NCBI GenBank assembly: GCA_002689405.1
Contig: NZFZ01000048.1
Location: forward strand, 4,621-17,892
Direction of reading: 5' to 3'
DNA: 13,272 bases
Source: Gammaproteobacteria bacterium
Lineage (GTDB): Bacteria > Pseudomonadota > Gammaproteobacteria > Magnimaribacterales > AG-339-G14
Positions 7,122-13,272 of the stretch are shown here, one piece after another. Both the position numbers and the translations under genes were made by a program. The notes beneath the pieces are model-generated. The model made no database searches. It saw only the letters and a list, made by a program, of their open reading frames with translations, and was not told the origin of the DNA. Positions within the stretch are counted from its first letter, which is position 1; the number at the start of each line of letters is the position of its first letter.

Positions 7122-7486
7122 ATTATCAAAAAGATGTATCTAACTTTATGATCTTAGGAGAACAAAAAATAGCTTCAGATCTAAATCTTAAAAATGAGCA
7201 AACTCAACTTTATATGAATTTAATCAAAGAGGAGTTTGAAGAGACCGCGAAGGCATTTGATGAAGAAGACTTGATTGAAGTTGCTGATGGTCTTGCAGAT
7301 ATGGTTTGGGTCATTATGGGTATGTGCAATAGTGTGGGCATAGATTTTGATAAGATTTGGGAAGAGGTGAAAAGCTCAAATATGAGCAAATTTGTTGATG
7401 GAAAATTCATTAAAAATGACGCTGGAAAGATTATGAAGCCAGATACCTATTTCAAACCAAATATTAAAAAAGCTTTGGGTTTATAA
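7118..7486 (+). CDS. MazG/HisE-like all-alpha NTP pyrophosphohydrolase
   Basis: A compact 122-residue protein of the all-alpha NTP pyrophosphatase superfamily, which hydrolyses nucleoside triphosphates or related substrates to monophosphate and pyrophosphate. The metal-binding pattern is visible: EExxE at E38-E42 (KEEFEET) and ExxD at E54-D57 (EVADGLADMVW), with D61 following. After the helical core comes SNMSKFVDGK (87-96), then DAGKIMKPDTYFKPNI, a tail I recognise from the phosphoribosyl-ATP pyrophosphohydrolase-like subgroup. The natural substrate cannot be read from sequence; housecleaning of non-canonical nucleotides is a reasonable guess. AGGAG lies 6 bases before the ATG, the best ribosome binding site in this half of the window. 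The ATG overlaps the rsmJ stop, so the two are co-transcribed. Confidence 0.85.
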   Translation: MNYQKDVSNFMILGEQKIASDLNLKNEQTQLYMNLIKEEFEETAKAFDEEDLIEVADGLADMVWVIMGMCNSVGIDFDKIWEEVKSSNMSKFVDGKFIKNDAGKIMKPDTYFKPNIKKALGL

Positions 7487-7488
7487 TC

Positions 7489-7515
7489 CATGCCGCCTTT
7501 ACGGCGGCATGTTTT
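7489..7515 (+). terminator. Intrinsic terminator after the MazG-like gene
   Basis: A perfect 9-bp inverted repeat, CATGCCGCC (7489-7497) and GGCGGCATG (7503-7511), encloses a 5-base loop and is followed by TTTT. It begins 2 bases after the stop of the MazG-like gene and is the strongest GC stem seen in the window. It should end the rsmJ/MazG-like transcript. It also lies downstream of the convergent ibpA-like gene, whose transcript would form the same stem but without a clean U-run after it, so termination in that direction is less certain. Confidence 0.85.
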
Positions 7516-7523
7516 GGGAGAGA

Positions 7524-7970
7524 TTATTCTGTAATTAATTCGCCTGAATTAATTTGAATAACTTTTGCTTTTTCCGATTCTGGAATAATCCTTTCTAGAT
7601 TTATTTTTAATAAACCATTCTTTAGATTGGCTGTTTTTACAACAACTTCAGGTGCAAGAGAAAATTGCAATTTAAAGGCTCTCGCAGCGATTCCTTGATG
7701 TAACACTTCTCCAGAAGAATTTTTAGATCCTTCGTGAGTGATGCTCAAGTTATTTTCCTTAGTTTCTAGGGTTAAATCGTCTTCACTAAGACCCGCAACT
7801 GCAACCTCAATGGTAATATCGTTTCCTTCACGTTTGATATTGTAAGGCGGATAAGACCTTGAATCTTCTCCTATCTCACTGAATGTTCTCAATGAATCGA
7901 ACAAACTGTCGAATCCTAAAAACCTCGTTGAGAAGAAAGGATCTGATAAATTTAATAAACTATTTTTCAT
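7524..7970 (-). CDS. ibpA: Small heat-shock protein, IbpA/Hsp20 class
   Basis: ATP-independent chaperone that binds unfolding proteins and holds them for DnaK/ClpB refolding. The alpha-crystallin domain spans about 40-131. It opens with YPPYNI, continues with EVAVAGLSEDDLTLETKENNLSI, and has LHQGIAARAFKLQFSLAPEV, the IbpA-type YLYQGIAERNFERKFQLAE region. It ends with NGLLKINLERIIPE (118-131). The C-terminal I-x-I anchor is IQI (138-140). The N-terminus, with LGFDSLFDSL at 18-27, matches the F/D-rich arm of IbpA. The length of 148 is close to E. coli IbpA (137). AAGGAG lies 7 bases before the ATG and is predicted to be masked in a ROSE-type hairpin, with a sigma-32-like promoter upstream, so heat should induce both transcription and translation. 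Confidence 0.95.
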   Translation of the reverse strand: MKNSLLNLSDPFFSTRFLGFDSLFDSLRTFSEIGEDSRSYPPYNIKREGNDITIEVAVAGLSEDDLTLETKENNLSITHEGSKNSSGEVLHQGIAARAFKLQFSLAPEVVVKTANLKNGLLKINLERIIPESEKAKVIQINSGELITE

Positions 7971-7974
7971 AATA

Positions 7975-8064
7975 AACTCCTTAAAATTTAAGCAAGTTAA
8001 TAAAAAGACACCTCATTTGAGCATGTCAACCTTTGGAAAGATCCCAATAAGGCAACCTTTCTCA
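7975..8064 (-). promoter_or_regulatory. ROSE-like RNA thermometer in the ibpA-like leader
   Basis: Reading the minus strand, the leader can fold into three consecutive hairpins at 8052-8030, 8027-8007 and 7998-7975. In the last, AACTTGCTTAA pairs with TTAAGGAGTT around a 3-base loop (ATT), with a single bulged G at 7993. The UUGCU sequence (7995-7991) therefore faces AGGA of the Shine-Dalgarno sequence (7981-7978). UUGCU against AGGA with one unpaired G is the defining feature of ROSE elements, which control small heat-shock genes in proteobacteria by melting when temperature rises. The leader length (about 95 bases from the predicted start) and the small heat-shock gene downstream also fit. 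The pairing was worked out by hand. Confidence 0.75.
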
Positions 8065-8070
8065 ATATTT

Positions 8071-8098
8071 ATATGGAGATATTTTTTATTTTTTCAAG
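8071..8098 (-). promoter_or_regulatory. Sigma-32 (RpoH) heat-shock promoter of the ibpA-like gene
   Basis: On the minus strand a perfect -35 element CTTGAAA (8098-8092) is followed after 13 bases by CTCCATAT (8078-8071). The sigma-32 consensus is CTTGAAA and CCCCATNT with about 13-14 bases between, so only one position differs. Transcription would start near 8064. The -35 element begins 3 bases after the plsB stop codon, which leaves the whole plsB-ibpA gap for this promoter and the leader. Confidence 0.8.
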
Positions 8099-8101
8099 AC
8101 T

Positions 8102-10471
8102 CTAAGGAGTACTTTTGGAAAGTTCTTTCAGCCAATTTGGCTCTAAAAACTTATTGGCATCTTTTTCTAATCGTTGAGTTATCCTTGTGGGATAAAGCAT
8201 TCCCCTATCATCCTCTCGGACATATTTATTTTCTATTAAACGACTTAAGAAAACATCAAACATCCATTTTTCAGAAAATTCTGGAGTTAGTCTTGCTTGA
8301 GTTTTTTCTAAATTTTTAAGTATTTCTAAGGAATTTCTTTCCAGCTCATTTTTTGAAATACGTTCTGTAGAATTTTTCCACAATTGAGAGATCAGAACGT
8401 AAAACCTATCAATAGACGGTTGGACAAGTTTTCCTAGTGATTGAGTTTCATAAAACTCCTTTGATTTAAAATTAGGTCTTTTAAAAACATTGGAATCTTC
8501 AAGAATGAGATTTTTATTTATAAGTTTGTTTATCTTTAAGTTAATTAATTGGTCCAAATCAGCCTCATCCCATTTAAGAAAAAATTCTTCTTTCAAAAAC
8601 GGATAAATCATTTTTATGGATTGCAATAAATCTTCCTTAACGATTTCTTTTTGGTACTGAAAAAAACCGCATATTAGAGACTCAAAAATCAGTAGGTGAG
8701 AAATATTATTTCTGTAAAAGCTAAGCTTAGCTGCCTCTAAATTTGTCAAAGAAATTCTGTCGTTTATGTCTTCCTTAGAAAGGAAATCCAAGTTTCTCAT
8801 TTGATCAATTATTTCTTCTCCAGTTTTTTCACAAATCAAAGTTTTGGGAGAATATTTATCCTCTTCAAGCAAAGACTTCAATAATTCAATTCTTGAAACA
8901 AGTTCTTGTTTTGAGATAGAGAAACCATCACTATTTAAAATTCCGATAGAAAACAACGCAGTAGAAGTTACAACAGTAGAGTCGTTGATATTTGTCATGA
9001 TTTTTTTACCAAGAATTGGAGTTACTTTAAAGAGCCAATCCTTCTCAGATGAATAGTCACTCAGCGGGTATTCTTTTAAAAGGGCATTCAAACTTATAGG
9101 TACTCCAAATTGCAAATAAGCCTCTCCAAGATAATTTCTAAAATCTCTAAATACAGAAAAAATATCTTTTAAATTTTCTTTTTTCTTCTCTGCGCCCATT
9201 ACTTCATTGATATAAGAATTTCCTTCAAGGACTTTTTCATAGTTAATAGAAATAGGCACGAAACTAACTTGTTTTTCATCCATGCCTAAGAAGGATCTAA
9301 GAATCATAGAAATAATTCCAGGTCTTGGCGGCATTAATTTTCCTGACCTAGATCTGCCTCCTTCAGGAAAAAATTCTATTGAATGTCCCCTTTGCATTAA
9401 TTTTCTTAAATGTTCATAAAACACCACAGAATAAAGACGATTGTTACTAAAAGAGCGTCTCATAAAAAAAGCACCTCCTTTTCTCAAAAGCGGCCCTACC
9501 AAGGGTAAATTTAAATTTATACCTGCAACAATTTGGGGCAACATCAAGTCTTTGTAGTACAGCAAATAAGATAATGCTAGATAATCAATATGAGAACGAT
9601 GACAAGGTGTAAAAATTAATGAGGTGCTGGGTGCAATTTTTCTAATTTCTTCAAAATTTAATACTTCCAAATTTTCATATCTAGAATTCCAAAACCAAGT
9701 TAGGGCTCTATCGTAAAGATAAATAAATGGATAAGACATATCTGAGCAAATTTCCCAGACATATTTGCTAGCTTTTTTTCTTAATTTGGTTATTTTTTTC
9801 TTGCTGCCTTCAGCTTCAGATTCAATATAACTTTTAAGAGAATTAGAATTGAGAATACTAGTCACCAATGTTCTTCTATTGGAAATATCTGGTCCCAAAT
9901 GAGCTTTTCGATTTTTTCTGAATCTAGCTCTTAAAAGTCTTTCAGTTTTTAAGACAAGATTTTTATCCGACTCGGGACTATTAAAAATATCATCTACTTC
10001 AAGAGGTTTGTGAAAAAATATTTTCACATTTCTGCCATTAAAAAATAGTTTGAATAAGTTTCTGATAAAACTGGTTCCTTCCCAAGATTCTCGAAATAAA
10101 AGCTTCAGCCAATTATCTTGTCGTTCTGGTGATTTTCCCCAAAAAACATCTACTGGAATAATGATTGCTTTTTTTGAAAAATTTCGATTTTCAGCAAGGA
10201 TGCTCAATTCTTTCGGATGCATTCTTTTTGGCGTTTGCCAAGGAAATTTTCTTTTTGGATTTCTAATTTGAAAATAATTTTTTTTTATGGGAGATTTTTC
10301 AGTTTTTAATTTAAGTTCAGTTAAGTTATTTTGCTTAGTAAGCACTTTTAAAGCTTGATAATCTATTCTTGAAGATGAGGAAAGCGCATAAATAATGTCT
10401 TCTTTTTTCAAAAGTAATTCGGTTTTTTTTGATTCACTTTCGTGATTGGCTTTGATTAGAAAATTAAACAT
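8102..10471 (-). CDS. plsB: Glycerol-3-phosphate acyltransferase PlsB
   Basis: Membrane-associated enzyme that puts the first acyl chain on sn-glycerol-3-phosphate, committing it to phospholipid synthesis. All acyltransferase blocks are present: block I TPCHRSHIDYLALS (288-301) with the catalytic HxxxxD pair H291/D296, block II GGAFFMRRSF (332-341), block III EFFPEGGRSRSGK (366-378) and block IV PPRPG (381-385). At 789 residues it has the length of the long gammaproteobacterial enzyme (E. coli 807) rather than of PlsY or eukaryotic forms, including the poorly conserved N-terminal and C-terminal extensions. The ATG at 10471 lacks a good Shine-Dalgarno sequence. The gene is monocistronic or reads through into the ibpA-like gene: no terminator hairpin lies after its TAG stop, and a heat-shock promoter starts 3 bases later. 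Confidence 0.96.
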   Translation of the reverse strand: MFNFLIKANHESESKKTELLLKKEDIIYALSSSSRIDYQALKVLTKQNNLTELKLKTEKSPIKKNYFQIRNPKRKFPWQTPKRMHPKELSILAENRNFSKKAIIIPVDVFWGKSPERQDNWLKLLFRESWEGTSFIRNLFKLFFNGRNVKIFFHKPLEVDDIFNSPESDKNLVLKTERLLRARFRKNRKAHLGPDISNRRTLVTSILNSNSLKSYIESEAEGSKKKITKLRKKASKYVWEICSDMSYPFIYLYDRALTWFWNSRYENLEVLNFEEIRKIAPSTSLIFTPCHRSHIDYLALSYLLYYKDLMLPQIVAGINLNLPLVGPLLRKGGAFFMRRSFSNNRLYSVVFYEHLRKLMQRGHSIEFFPEGGRSRSGKLMPPRPGIISMILRSFLGMDEKQVSFVPISINYEKVLEGNSYINEVMGAEKKKENLKDIFSVFRDFRNYLGEAYLQFGVPISLNALLKEYPLSDYSSEKDWLFKVTPILGKKIMTNINDSTVVTSTALFSIGILNSDGFSISKQELVSRIELLKSLLEEDKYSPKTLICEKTGEEIIDQMRNLDFLSKEDINDRISLTNLEAAKLSFYRNNISHLLIFESLICGFFQYQKEIVKEDLLQSIKMIYPFLKEEFFLKWDEADLDQLINLKINKLINKNLILEDSNVFKRPNFKSKEFYETQSLGKLVQPSIDRFYVLISQLWKNSTERISKNELERNSLEILKNLEKTQARLTPEFSEKWMFDVFLSRLIENKYVREDDRGMLYPTRITQRLEKDANKFLEPNWLKELSKSTP

Positions 10472-10487
10472 TAGAAGTCATTCTTTC

Positions 10488-10517
10488 TTTATAGTGGTAA
10501 AATGCGGATTTTAACAA
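10488..10517 (-). promoter_or_regulatory. Possible sigma-70 promoter of plsB
   Basis: On the minus strand TTGTTA (10517-10512) and TATAAA (10493-10488) are separated by 18 bases. This would start transcription about 10 bases before the plsB ATG. The short leader and AT-rich background make this tentative. I see no equally convincing promoter for the plus-strand tRNA in the same 85-base gap (10472-10556). Confidence 0.35.
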
Positions 10518-10556
10518 AACGAATCTTATTTTTTTTGAATTTTACCTTGTAATATA

Positions 10557-10642
10557 GCCGGAGTGGCGGAATTGGTAGACGCGTTCGATTCAAAATCGAG
10601 TGCCCACAAGGCGTGAGAGTTCGAGTCTCTCCTCCGGCACCA
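10557..10642 (+). tRNA. tRNA-Leu (anticodon CAA)
   Basis: The 86-base sequence folds as a complete class II cloverleaf. The acceptor stem pairs GCCGGAG (10557-10563) with CTCCGGC (10632-10638), followed by discriminator A and an encoded CCA. The D arm has GCG/CGC with TTGGTAGA in the loop. The anticodon stem encloses loop TTCAAAA, giving anticodon CAA, which reads UUG. The long variable arm has GCC/GGC. The T arm has GAGAG/CTCTC with loop TTCGAGT. It closely parallels E. coli leuX. The yajC ribosome binding site begins 2 bases after the CCA, so the tRNA is probably cut out of a transcript that continues into yajC-secD-secF. Confidence 0.97.
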
Positions 10643-10656
10643 AAGGAGAAGTTAAT

Positions 10657-10971
10657 ATGAAAGAAACTGAAATAGTCATGGCTCAACAAACGCCAAGTTT
10701 TTTTGGCCCGCAATTGATTTTATTAATTGGTTTTGTCGCCATTATGTATTTTTTAATCATCAGACCCCAAAACAAAAGGCTCAAAGCTCAAAAAGAAATG
10801 ATTGAGTCACTCTCTGTGGGAGACGAAGTAATTGCTTCAGGAGGTATGGTTTGTGTCATTACAAAGATGAACGATGATTTTTTAACCGTGCGAGCCAATG
10901 ACACAGTTCTTACAATTCAGCGAGAATCTGTAAGCAACGTCTTGCCTAAAGGAACAATTAAATCTCTCTAA
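10657..10971 (+). CDS. yajC: Preprotein translocase subunit YajC
   Basis: Small inner-membrane protein of the SecDF-YajC complex that associates with SecYEG. A single membrane helix, LILLIGFVAIMYFLII (about 20-35), is followed by the family motif RPQNKRLKAQKEMIESLSVGDEVIASGGM, a basic cytoplasmic linker leading into the soluble domain. The ATG at 10657 is chosen because AGGAG lies 8 bases upstream and the 104-residue product fits the family (E. coli 110). An upstream in-frame ATG at 10600 lies inside the tRNA and is not credible. An internal ATG at residue 8 (MAQQTPSF) is a possible alternative start. In E. coli, tgt precedes yajC; here it is a tRNA-Leu. The stop is 3 bases before the secD start. 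Confidence 0.93.
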   Translation: MKETEIVMAQQTPSFFGPQLILLIGFVAIMYFLIIRPQNKRLKAQKEMIESLSVGDEVIASGGMVCVITKMNDDFLTVRANDTVLTIQRESVSNVLPKGTIKSL

Positions 10972-10974
10972 AAA

Positions 10975-12795
10975 GTGCTCAGATTTCAGCTCTGGAAAAT
11001 AATAATAATATTGTTTGTCATTACCATTGGCATTACTTACGCTTTACCTAATTTTTATCCGCCAAGTCCAGCAGTTCAAATCACCTTGGATAGTTCTTTG
11101 GGAAAAATATCTCCTAATCTTGCGAAACGAATCGAACGACTAGTAAAAGAAACAGAAATCAGTTTCTCCTCAAATCTTGCTGAAGAGCTTGATGGTTACG
11201 ACTCTATTTTATTTAAGGCAGAGAATTATCAAGATCAAGTTAAGCTCAAAGAATATCTAGAACAAAACTTAGAGAGAGAATTTATAATAGCTTTGAACTT
11301 AGCTCCAAATACTCCTTCTTGGTTATCGGATATTCAAGCTTCGCCAATGAAATTAGGCTTAGATCTTAGAGGAGGAGTTCATTTTTTAATGGAAGTAGAC
11401 TCCGAGTTGCTCATTTCAACTCGCTTAGAATCATATTTGGCTGATATCAAAAGAAAATTGCGAGAAGATCGAATTGGAATTAGTCGTTCTGAAATTGCTG
11501 ATAACAGAATAATTTTTACTACCAGAACGGATGCTACAGATCAGTTAGACGACTATTTGAAAAGTAACATCGATCTTGAGTATAGAAAGCAAGGAAACAA
11601 CCAATTTATTGTTGAGTACAATGAACAAGGTCTTGATGATTTGATTGACTACGCAGTTTCCCAAAATTTAGTGACTCTAAGAAATAGAGTCAATGAGCTT
11701 GGAATCTCCGAGCCTGTCGTAGTTCGTCAGGGAAAAAATAGAATTTCTGTTCAACTTCCAGGTGTCCAAGATACTGCTGAAGCTAAAAAAATCATTGGAA
11801 AAACTGCAAATTTAGAGTTTCGTCTCGAGGCTGAATCCAATAGTTTGCTATCCAGAACAGATCAATTTGATTTTTCTGGACAACGCGTTAGGTTGTTGAA
11901 GCAGGTCATCATTACCGGTGACAAAGTAGCAGACGCTAGCGTTGGCTATGATGAAAGTGGTTTTCCACAAGTAAATATTTCTCTAGACGGCGAGGGCGGA
12001 ACAAAAATGCATCGTTCAACCAGAAATAACGTGGGCAGAAAGATGGCAGTAATTTTTGTTGAACGCAAAATCAAAACATCCAGCACTAGCGATGAAGTAG
12101 AAAGTTACTTTGATAAAAGAATCATCAGCTTAGCAACCATCCAGTCAGCTCTTGCAAACCAATTTAGAATTACCGGCTTAGATAGTCCAAATGCAGCCTC
12201 TGAATTGGCTTTGCTTCTAAGGGCAGGTGCGTTAGCCGCACCAATGAATTTTGTTGAAGAGGGCACAGTTGGCCCATCTTTAGGAGCTGATAACATTCGC
12301 GTTGGAGTGCAATCTTTAATTCTCGGACTGTCTTTAGTTCTGATCTTTATGATTTTTTACTATAAAGTTTTTGGCATCATTGCCAACATTGCAGTCGCTT
12401 TAAACATTGTTTTGATTAGCGCTATTATGTCAATTTTATCAGCAACCTTAACGTTACCTGGCATTGCAGGAATTGTTTTAACAATCGGAATGGCAGTAGA
12501 TGCAAATGTCTTAATTTTCTCCAGAATCAAAGAAGAATTGAAAAATAGACTTAAACCTTTAGATGCAATAAATGCAGGATACGATCGCGCCTACATCACT
12601 ATCGTAGATGCAAATTTAACTACTTTAATCGTAGCACTGATACTTTACACAATTGGTACAGGGCCAGTTCAAGGCTTTGCGATAACCTTATCGGTTGGAA
12701 TTTTGACCTCGATGTTTACTGCCATCTTGGTTACAAGATTTTTGGTTTGGTTAATTTATCGAAATCGAAAGAATCTCGATACTCTCTGGATATAA
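10975..12795 (+). CDS. secD: Protein translocase subunit SecD
   Basis: Inner-membrane RND-type protein that, with SecF, uses the proton gradient to help pull exported proteins into the periplasm. The N-terminal helix (8-26) is followed by the conserved ALPNFYPPSPAVQI. Then come GLDLRGGVHFLMEV (128-141) and the periplasmic P1 region with TLRNRVNELGISEPVVVRQG (234-253) and QLPGVQDTAEAKKIIGKTA (260-278). The C-terminal membrane domain starts after GTVGPSLGADNI (430-441) and contains GIVLTIGMAVDANVLIFSRI (499-518), with D509 matching the proton-path Asp of E. coli (D519). At 606 residues it is near E. coli SecD (615). The start is GTG 3 bases after yajC; it gives LRFQLWK, matching the family N-terminus. 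secF begins 1 base after its stop. Confidence 0.97.
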   Translation: MLRFQLWKIIIILFVITIGITYALPNFYPPSPAVQITLDSSLGKISPNLAKRIERLVKETEISFSSNLAEELDGYDSILFKAENYQDQVKLKEYLEQNLEREFIIALNLAPNTPSWLSDIQASPMKLGLDLRGGVHFLMEVDSELLISTRLESYLADIKRKLREDRIGISRSEIADNRIIFTTRTDATDQLDDYLKSNIDLEYRKQGNNQFIVEYNEQGLDDLIDYAVSQNLVTLRNRVNELGISEPVVVRQGKNRISVQLPGVQDTAEAKKIIGKTANLEFRLEAESNSLLSRTDQFDFSGQRVRLLKQVIITGDKVADASVGYDESGFPQVNISLDGEGGTKMHRSTRNNVGRKMAVIFVERKIKTSSTSDEVESYFDKRIISLATIQSALANQFRITGLDSPNAASELALLLRAGALAAPMNFVEEGTVGPSLGADNIRVGVQSLILGLSLVLIFMIFYYKVFGIIANIAVALNIVLISAIMSILSATLTLPGIAGIVLTIGMAVDANVLIFSRIKEELKNRLKPLDAINAGYDRAYITIVDANLTTLIVALILYTIGTGPVQGFAITLSVGILTSMFTAILVTRFLVWLIYRNRKNLDTLWI

Positions 12796-12796
12796 A

Positions 12797-13272
12797 ATGC
12801 AAATAAACTTCATGCGACCAAGGAAGATAGCATCAGCGTTATCAATTTCATTGGTTATCCTTTCAATTTTTTCACTTTCTTTTAAAGGATTGAATGCCGG
12901 ATTGGATTTTACCGGCGGTACTTTGATTGAGATCAAGTTGTCACAATCAACCAGCTTAGAAGAAATCAGAGAAGTGCTCGGCTCTAAATTAGAAGATGAT
13001 TTTCAGGTTTCTTATTTTGGTTCAGAGCAAGATATTCTGATTAAAATTCCAGGAGGCTCAGAAAATAACTTATCAGATGAGATAGTTGCTGCATTGAAAA
13101 ATTCTTTTCAGTTTGATTTGAGACGTAAAGATTTTATCGGTCCGCAAATAGGAGAGGAGTTACGAGATCAGGGAGGTTTGGGGATACTAGCAGCTATGTT
13201 GGTAATGATGGTCTACATCATGTTTAGATTTCAATTCAAGTTTGCCATTGGCGCTCTCTTAGCTCTCGTTCA
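12797..13272 (+). CDS. secF: Protein translocase subunit SecF, 3' partial
   Basis: Partner of SecD in the SecDF complex. The first 158 codons are in the window and the frame is open to the right edge. Basic residues RPRK lie before the first membrane helix (about 11-28), and the family hallmark GLDFTGGTLIEIKL follows at 35-48. A short periplasmic domain ends in DFIGPQIGEELRDQGGLGIL (112-131), matching the conserved VGPxVGxEL motif at the start of the second helix. The ATG is 1 base after the secD stop, consistent with the usual secD-secF operon. About half of the protein (E. coli SecF 323 residues) lies beyond the window. Confidence 0.96.
   Translation, partial: MQINFMRPRKIASALSISLVILSIFSLSFKGLNAGLDFTGGTLIEIKLSQSTSLEEIREVLGSKLEDDFQVSYFGSEQDILIKIPGGSENNLSDEIVAALKNSFQFDLRRKDFIGPQIGEELRDQGGLGILAAMLVMMVYIMFRFQFKFAIGALLALV

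Noticed and set aside
8017..8319. Plus-strand open frame of 100 codons antisense to the plsB end and the ibpA leader
   Set aside because: It has no recognisable domain, overlaps conserved plsB coding sequence and the sigma-32 promoter, and has no ribosome binding site.
10527..10555. Plus-strand promoter for the tRNA using TAATAT at 10550
   Set aside because: TAATAT lies 1 base before the mature tRNA 5' end, too close for a -10 element, and no -35 element at proper spacing is convincing.
10600..10656. Longer yajC start inside the tRNA
   Set aside because: It would translate the tRNA 3' half; the ATG at 10657 has AGGAG at proper spacing and fits the family length.
10489..10713. Minus-strand open frame across the tRNA, reading AGGETRTLTPCGHSILNRTR
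   Set aside because: This is the well-known translation artefact of the antisense strand of a tRNA gene; the tRNA cloverleaf explains the sequence.
1..13272. CRISPR arrays, insertion sequences, phage genes, defence systems or integration at the tRNA-Leu
   Set aside because: No regularly spaced repeats, transposase or integrase motifs, or direct repeat of the tRNA 3' end were seen; gene content is core housekeeping throughout.

Overview
The window looks like a chromosomal segment of a streamlined, AT-rich gammaproteobacterium (about one third G+C by eye). The long acyl-ACP-type PlsB, the lepB-rnc-era-recO-acpS order, an IbpA-type small heat-shock protein and the yajC-secD-secF cluster are all gammaproteobacterial hallmarks. 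Low G+C, many overlapping or zero-gap junctions and the absence of some usual neighbours (pdxJ, queA/tgt) suggest a reduced genome such as a free-living marine lineage (SAR86-like). That placement is inference; an endosymbiont-like lineage is not excluded. No mobile element, CRISPR array, phage gene or integration site was seen.

Left part (1-5496, + strand): one compact operon, lepB (5' end outside the window), rnc, era, recO, acpS, adk, tsaB, uppP. Adjacent genes overlap by up to 11 bases or are separated by at most 2, so translational coupling is likely. The products cover protein export, RNA processing, ribosome assembly, recombination, acyl-carrier activation, nucleotide balance, tRNA t6A modification and recycling of the wall lipid carrier.

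Middle part (5485-8104): a minus-strand glutathione S-transferase-like gene overlaps the end of uppP tail to tail. It diverges, across only 14 bases, from a highly diverged rsmJ-like methyltransferase gene, which is translationally coupled to a MazG-like NTP pyrophosphohydrolase. A strong hairpin terminator ends that pair. On the minus strand follows an ibpA-like small heat-shock gene. Its leader is the most striking non-coding element here: a near-consensus sigma-32 promoter begins 3 bases after the plsB stop. About 95 bases of leader follow, foldable into three hairpins, and the last one has the architecture of a ROSE RNA thermometer (a UUGCU anti-Shine-Dalgarno sequence facing AGGA with one bulged G).

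Right part (8102-13272): plsB on the minus strand, then on the plus strand a tRNA-Leu(CAA) gene lying 14 bases ahead of yajC, secD and the start of secF (cut by the window end). The tRNA and the Sec accessory genes are probably on one transcript.

No wholly new multi-gene system was evident. The items most worth a second look are the heat-shock promoter plus thermometer, the eroded motifs of the RsmJ-like protein, the Asp-to-Asn change at an RNase III metal-ligand position, the extra Cys-containing segment in LepB, and the missing pdxJ and queA/tgt.
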